DNA from: Aurantiacibacter marinus | GTDB taxonomy: Bacteria > Pseudomonadota > Alphaproteobacteria > Sphingomonadales > Sphingomonadaceae | Direction: 5' to 3' | DNA: 64,000 nucleotides | NCBI RefSeq assembly: GCF_001021555.1 | Contig: NZ_LDCP01000003.1 | Span: forward strand, 186,001 to 250,000 | Part shown: positions 60,206-64,000 of the stretch, in pieces | Numbering within the stretch: the first letter of the stretch is position 1 | Layout: the number at the start of each line of letters is the position of its first letter | Program-made: the position numbers and the translations under genes | The notes under the pieces: model-generated | Told to the model about the DNA's origin: nothing | Databases searched by the model: none | Seen by the model: only the letters and a program-made list of their open reading frames with translations

Positions 60206-61198
60206 TCATCTTTCGATCGACAGCATCACATCTTTGACGCTCGATGGCTTCACACCGCGCTGATTGAGATAGGCAAACACCCGCCGCCACCAATCATACA
60301 GATTATCCAGATCCTGTTCGGTGCGGACATAGGGCGTATCGCCGGGGCGCAGCGACGGGCTGTGGAAAGAAAACATCAGCAGCGGTGCGCCATCATCGAG
60401 CGCAATATCGATGCCGCGAATCGCCTCTTCGACGCTCACGCCTTCCGGCGTCAGTGGAACACGTTCAAGCATCCCGGTTTTCGACAGCAAGCCGCGCATG
60501 GCAGGCGCACGCCACAGCCGCGGGTAGATGTAATCTCCCTGCCGCCGCAACATGCCCCAGAATGATGTGGTGAGCGGCAATTCCAGCAGCGTGTGTTCGT
60601 CATCCACCCAATAGGGGTAAACCGGATGCTCGCGATAATCGGGGCCACCGACGGCGGTGTAATCGAATTTCGGGCGCACGGACGTGTCGACCGCAATACC
60701 TTTTTCGACCAGAATTTCGGCGGTATTGGGGCCAGCACCATAACGACCGGCGCGATAAATCAGCGGTGCGATGCCGAAATTGGCCTCTATCGTGTCGCGC
60801 AATCTGCCGATTTTGCTTGCCTCCAGGTCGGCGGGAAGGTTGCCAGCGAAGGAATTTGCCTGCGTGACCTCCTCTTCGTGTGGAGGATTGACCCAGGGGT
60901 GCAGCTGGACCCCGATCTCTGCCATACCCTGTGCCAGCGGCTCTTTCAGAATGTCTGCTGCCAGCTTGGCATTGGCGATGGGCCAATCGACCAGATAGAC
61001 CGGTACCACTTTCTGATGTTCGCAAAATACCTGAAATTTGGACAGCCGGCCGACATGTTCGATGCCGTGGGTATCTCTGGTAAGGGGTTTGTCCCAGTCG
61101 AATTCCTCTTCGGTATCGACTGTGAGCATGAATCGCGGAATCCGGTCCCGAAACCGGGCGCGGCTGCTGGCTTTTGGCGTATCGAGCAGGCTACGCAT
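60206..61198 (-). CDS. polysaccharide deacetylase-like (WalW) protein
   Basis: The 330-residue protein has NodB-type motifs: the acidic start MLTVDTEEEFDW (residues about 26-37), a HPWVNPP metal motif and the YRAGRYGAGPN segment. It resembles proteins annotated WalW in sphingomonads. It would remove acetyl or other groups from a cell-wall or exopolysaccharide; the exact glycan is unknown. No signal peptide is seen. An alternative TTG start at 61204 has better spacing to the GGAG site, so the N-terminus is uncertain by two residues. It follows the sensor kinase gene by 35 bases. Confidence 0.82.
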   Translation of the reverse strand: MRSLLDTPKASSRARFRDRIPRFMLTVDTEEEFDWDKPLTRDTHGIEHVGRLSKFQVFCEHQKVVPVYLVDWPIANAKLAADILKEPLAQGMAEIGVQLHPWVNPPHEEEVTQANSFAGNLPADLEASKIGRLRDTIEANFGIAPLIYRAGRYGAGPNTAEILVEKGIAVDTSVRPKFDYTAVGGPDYREHPVYPYWVDDEHTLLELPLTTSFWGMLRRQGDYIYPRLWRAPAMRGLLSKTGMLERVPLTPEGVSVEEAIRGIDIALDDGAPLLMFSFHSPSLRPGDTPYVRTEQDLDNLYDWWRRVFAYLNQRGVKPSSVKDVMLSIER

Positions 61199-61233
61199 CG
61201 CCAATTGGCTTCTCCAAAAATGTTTGCGAGCTT

Positions 61234-62988
61234 TTACTCGCCTATGCGTCCCTTTCCCGCGCTAGGTTCACCGTCATGGACGGTCAAGGCTGGAACGACG
61301 AGCGTTACGCGATTTGTTTTACAATTTAAATAACCGCCCGCCGACTTTGCTTCTGCCTGTGCCAGACGGAATGCAAAAGCGGGCCCGAACATGCCCGCGT
61401 TAACGGCCCGCTGCCTTCCGCTTTCGGCTGGATCGGCCATGCCGCCATCTGTGAGAGACCGCGGCGCAGCAAGCTCCAACTGAATTTCACTGCCATCGCT
61501 TGTCAGCACAAGATCCACTTCCTCTCCCGGAGCAAGTGCCCCGGCGGCGGTTGCCAGCAAGCGCCAGCACAGCGCGAGTGCTTCTGACCGGCTGAGTGCG
61601 GTCACGAAGGGCCCACCGCTGACATTCAGGCTGAAACCAGCGTGGCGCGGGCGAAGAACTGCCTGCAACCGCTGCACTGTTTCGGAAACGGCGGCGCGCA
61701 GATCGGCAGTGCCCGGTTCAAGCTCCATCGTATCGGCTTCCAGTTGGACCAGCCGGTCAACCTCGTCAAAGCCGGCGAGCAAGGTAGCCGAATCGACGCC
61801 GATAGAGGCAGCGTGAGCGCGGTATTGATGCGGGACCTGGCCGAACAATTGCTGCTGGATGATTTCGGCGAAGCCCTGAATGGCGTTTACCGGGGTGCGC
61901 AATTCATGCAGCACCTGCCGCATGGCGTCCGCCTCGCTTTCCTCCTCGGCAGCGACAATTTCCACAGCATGACGAAGGCAGCCCCTGTATCCGATGAAGC
62001 TGCCTGTTGCGGGATCGAACAGCGGGGCCGCATCGAGGTGCCACTGGCCGGAAATTTCAGGTGCGGCGTTGACGGTGATCCTGGCTGCATAAACCGGCTG
62101 GCGCGCTGCGAACGCAGCCTTTGTATCCAAATCCATCGTGATCAGCGTGCTCGTCCGCGAGGAGGTCAGCTGCATACCCACTATCATCGGAGCAATGTTT
62201 TCGTCTGCCCAGACTGCCATGCCATCGGTATCGCAGGAAAACTCGATTGTCTGGAGCGGCTGCACGTGCTGGTCTTCGCCCATGGGCAGGCGCGGATCGT
62301 TCGGCTGGCTGCGGCGGGTTTCCCGGAATGCCTCTATCCGTTTGAGAAGTGCGCCGATGCCAGCCTCTTCGCTGGTAAGCGGATTTGTCAGTTTTGATGC
62401 GGAAGGAGCGGGCGACGTCCGTGCCGGTGGTGATGCCGGTGCCGATATTGGTGTCGAAGCCGGTGTTGATATTGGCGTCGATATTGGCGGGGATGCTGAC
62501 TGCCATCCCGATGATTGGCGTAGAGACCGTGCCGCAGCATCGCCTTCCGGCTCCGGCAGAACCAGATCGCCTACGCCGAGCCGTGCCAGCAGCGCCTTTA
62601 TCGCAGGTGACAGGTCGCGCCGGTGCCGCAAAAATCCCCGCGCAGTTACGGGCAGCTTCGGGATCAGCTCCAGCCATTCCTCATCGGTCAAACGCGCGGT
62701 CGCCATCGCCGATGCGCCTGGCTTCGCCTCGCCCCGGGCCAGGAAAGCGACAAGGGCAGGATTACGCAGGCGCAGGCCCGGTTCCCGCAAGATTCGCGCC
62801 TGTTCTTCCTGCGGCAATGCCTCTGCCAGCTCATTCAACCGGGCATAAGCCTGCGCGCGCAGCTCGCTGTCGCCTTCTTCTTTCGATGTCCCGAGCAAGT
62901 CCAGCAATTGCCGGTATTTGGTGCGCAATACCGCGTCGCTGTCTGCGCGGGAGCGCAGCACTGTGGCGAGGCGGTCATCAAATTGCAT
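61234..62988 (-). CDS. sensor histidine kinase with a degenerate catalytic domain
   Basis: The 584-residue cytoplasmic protein has four parts. Residues 1-145 form helical repeats resembling DUF2336 (LTDEEWLELIP, HRRDLSPAIKALL). A linker at 168-196 is made of Ser/Pro/Ala/Thr repeats (STPISTPASTPISAP). A PAS-like region spans about 245-345. The dimerisation box has His361 in VLHELRTPVNAI. The ATP-binding lobe is degenerate: the usual N-box asparagine is missing around ALCWRLLATAAG and the G boxes are poor, although a FGPAFAFRLAQAEAKSAGG segment recalls the last box. It may bind ATP weakly or act as a phosphatase or pseudokinase. GGAG precedes the ATG at 62988. It leads an apparent operon with walW-like and lacI genes. 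Confidence 0.8.
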   Translation of the reverse strand: MQFDDRLATVLRSRADSDAVLRTKYRQLLDLLGTSKEEGDSELRAQAYARLNELAEALPQEEQARILREPGLRLRNPALVAFLARGEAKPGASAMATARLTDEEWLELIPKLPVTARGFLRHRRDLSPAIKALLARLGVGDLVLPEPEGDAAARSLRQSSGWQSASPPISTPISTPASTPISAPASPPARTSPAPSASKLTNPLTSEEAGIGALLKRIEAFRETRRSQPNDPRLPMGEDQHVQPLQTIEFSCDTDGMAVWADENIAPMIVGMQLTSSRTSTLITMDLDTKAAFAARQPVYAARITVNAAPEISGQWHLDAAPLFDPATGSFIGYRGCLRHAVEIVAAEEESEADAMRQVLHELRTPVNAIQGFAEIIQQQLFGQVPHQYRAHAASIGVDSATLLAGFDEVDRLVQLEADTMELEPGTADLRAAVSETVQRLQAVLRPRHAGFSLNVSGGPFVTALSRSEALALCWRLLATAAGALAPGEEVDLVLTSDGSEIQLELAAPRSLTDGGMADPAESGRQRAVNAGMFGPAFAFRLAQAEAKSAGGYLNCKTNRVTLVVPALTVHDGEPSAGKGRIGE

Positions 62989-63192
62989 CTGGGCTCCGAT
63001 AGGCAACAGGTTAAGGAATTCTTACCTGCGCCATAGCCAGACCCGGCCACCTGCACATGCGCGCTGCGCAGTGCGTTGCAAAAAGGGACAATTGCCGCCA
63101 TACAGAATAATAGTTCGGTCCGGTGGTATATTTGATGCCGGATATTTCCCGCACGGAAAATTCGCTTGCGGACACGATAGGGGAATTTCGCA

Positions 63193-63660
63193 ATGGCTAC
63201 TCTCGATTCAATTGATCGAAAGCTTCTGTCTGAATTGCAGTCGGAAGGCAGGGTGACAAATGTAGATCTTGCGCGCCGTGTCGGGCTGACTGCTCCGCCG
63301 TGCCTGCGCCGTGTTCGCGCGCTGGAAGAAGATGGCGTCATCCGCGGCTATCACGCTGATCTTGATGCCTCCAAACTGGGATTTGCGATCACCGTTTTTG
63401 CAATGGTGAGCCTGCGCAGTCAGGCAGAGGAAGATTTGCGCGGCTTCGAAGAACACATCAAGACGCTGCCCGAAGTGCGTGAATGCCATATGCTCAACGG
63501 CGAAATCGATTTTATCCTCAAGATCGTCAGCCGCGATTTGCAGAGTTTTCAGGAATTTCTCACCAGCAGCCTGACGCCGGCGCCCAATGTAGCCAGCGTC
63601 AAGACGAGCCTGACGATCCGCACTGCCAAGCACGAGCCGGGCGTTCCGCTGGAAGTTTGA
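63193..63660 (+). CDS. Lrp/AsnC family transcriptional regulator
   Basis: The 155-residue protein has the Lrp helix-turn-helix (LDSIDRKLLSELQSEGRVTN, then VDLARRVGLTAPPCLRRVRALE) and the RAM ligand domain (GFAITVFAMVSL, LNGEIDFILKIVSRDLQSF). Members sense amino acids; which one is unknown. A GGGGAATT ribosome site supports the ATG at 63193. It is divergent from the sensor kinase gene with a 204-base gap and may also control the GFA gene that follows. Confidence 0.93.
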   Translation: MATLDSIDRKLLSELQSEGRVTNVDLARRVGLTAPPCLRRVRALEEDGVIRGYHADLDASKLGFAITVFAMVSLRSQAEEDLRGFEEHIKTLPEVRECHMLNGEIDFILKIVSRDLQSFQEFLTSSLTPAPNVASVKTSLTIRTAKHEPGVPLEV

Positions 63661-63661
63661 C

Positions 63662-64000
63662 GTGAGCGGCGAGACACTCGCGGGCCATTGTTTGTGCGGC
63701 GCGGTTGAGGTGACGCTCACCGATCCCAGGGATCATATTGAAATTTGTCACTGCGACATGTGCCGCCGATCTGGCGGCGCGTTTTACGGTGCGCTGGAGG
63801 CGGAGAGCTTCGCCTTTGCAAACGATGAATTTGTCGGCGTATACCGTTCCAGCGACTGGGCCGAGCGCGGCTTTTGCAAGCAATGCGGCAGCTGTTTGTT
63901 TTATCACTTCCTGCCAACCGGCAATCGCAGCTTCGCCGCTGGCTTGTTCGATGGCGCCAATGCTCTCCCCGTGAGGCGCGAAATATTCGTGGACGAAAAG
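63662..64000 (+). CDS. GFA family protein, partial
   Basis: Starting with GTG one base after the lrp stop (GGAAG site six bases before), the frame runs off the right edge after 113 codons. The zinc-binding cysteines of the glutathione-dependent formaldehyde-activating family are visible: HCLCGAV, CHCDMCRRSGG and CKQCGSC. The family includes glutathione-formaldehyde binding proteins, but many members have other or unknown functions. Close spacing suggests it is co-transcribed with the Lrp regulator. Confidence 0.85.
   Translation, partial: MSGETLAGHCLCGAVEVTLTDPRDHIEICHCDMCRRSGGAFYGALEAESFAFANDEFVGVYRSSDWAERGFCKQCGSCLFYHFLPTGNRSFAAGLFDGANALPVRREIFVDEK

Overview
The window looks like a chromosomal segment of a sphingomonad alphaproteobacterium, most likely from the Erythrobacteraceae (Erythrobacter/Altererythrobacter relatives). 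The basis is G+C-rich DNA, an F1-only atpHAGDC cluster without F0 genes, an ihfA-MerR pair, an rpmF-plsX-fabH block, a class I lysyl-tRNA synthetase and a methionine synthase encoded as two proteins. This placement is inference from gene content, not from a phylogenetic marker search. There is no rRNA, CRISPR array, insertion sequence or recognisable prophage. Genes are tightly packed, the longest gap without a gene is about 270 bases, and many genes overlap by ATGA-type start/stop junctions. LAYOUT. 1-5000: minus-strand F1 ATP synthase operon (atpH-A-G-D-C, atpC cut by the window edge) with a small cysteine-rich lipoprotein gene inserted between atpG and atpD. 5.1-14.3 kb: membrane proteins, a membrane-anchored serine protease, Ada, a CPBP protease, an iron-sulfur (6-4) photolyase and a peptidase-MA/TPR protein. 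14.3-19.9 kb: a methionine/one-carbon operon, ArsR-methyltransferase fusion, metF, metH1 and metH2, with a near-perfect inverted repeat just before the first start codon. 20-30.7 kb: priA, DUF4197 lipoprotein, cobT, two tandem DUF2939 genes, cysS, and a two-gene unit of a TPP enzyme (acetolactate-synthase-like) plus an aldehyde dehydrogenase. 30.6-34 kb: a small HTH protein gene divergent from a self-cleaving S24-type repressor, then small metabolic genes. 34.3-37.4 kb: rpmF-plsX-fabH-ihfA-merR. 37.4-46.3 kb: alpha/beta hydrolase divergent from a TetR gene around a perfect palindrome, sixA-dinG, a membrane protein with an in-frame 12-bp minisatellite, mscS and lysK around another perfect palindrome. 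46.3-55.5 kb: prolyl hydroxylase, cytochrome b561, an unusual RcnB-type protein with a very long Arg/Asn/Gln/Asp stretch, a POT peptide transporter, EttA, YetF, and an overlapping operon of FAD oxidoreductase, DCC thiol protein and DUF427. 55.6-64 kb: diguanylate cyclase, M28 peptidase, tRNA-Ile2(CAU), a nuclease, tRNA-Pro(TGG), a LacI regulator, a polysaccharide deacetylase, a sensor kinase with a degenerate catalytic domain, an Lrp regulator and a truncated GFA gene. HOW THE GENES RELATE. Most of the window is core metabolism and housekeeping: energy, methionine, fatty acid initiation, tRNA charging, replication restart, translation. The accessory interest lies in regulatory architecture (self-contained regulator plus operator pairs at 19.9, 31.3 and 38.3 kb, and an unexplained palindrome at 44.6 kb) and in a few unannotated proteins: the atp lipoprotein, the QTQA-repeat membrane protein, the RcnB-like protein and the sensor kinase. 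I did not find a clear-cut new multi-gene defence or mobile system. The best candidates for undescribed biology are the ATP-operon lipoprotein, the divergent S24/HTH pair, the FAD-DCC-DUF427 operon and the TPP enzyme/aldehyde dehydrogenase pair.
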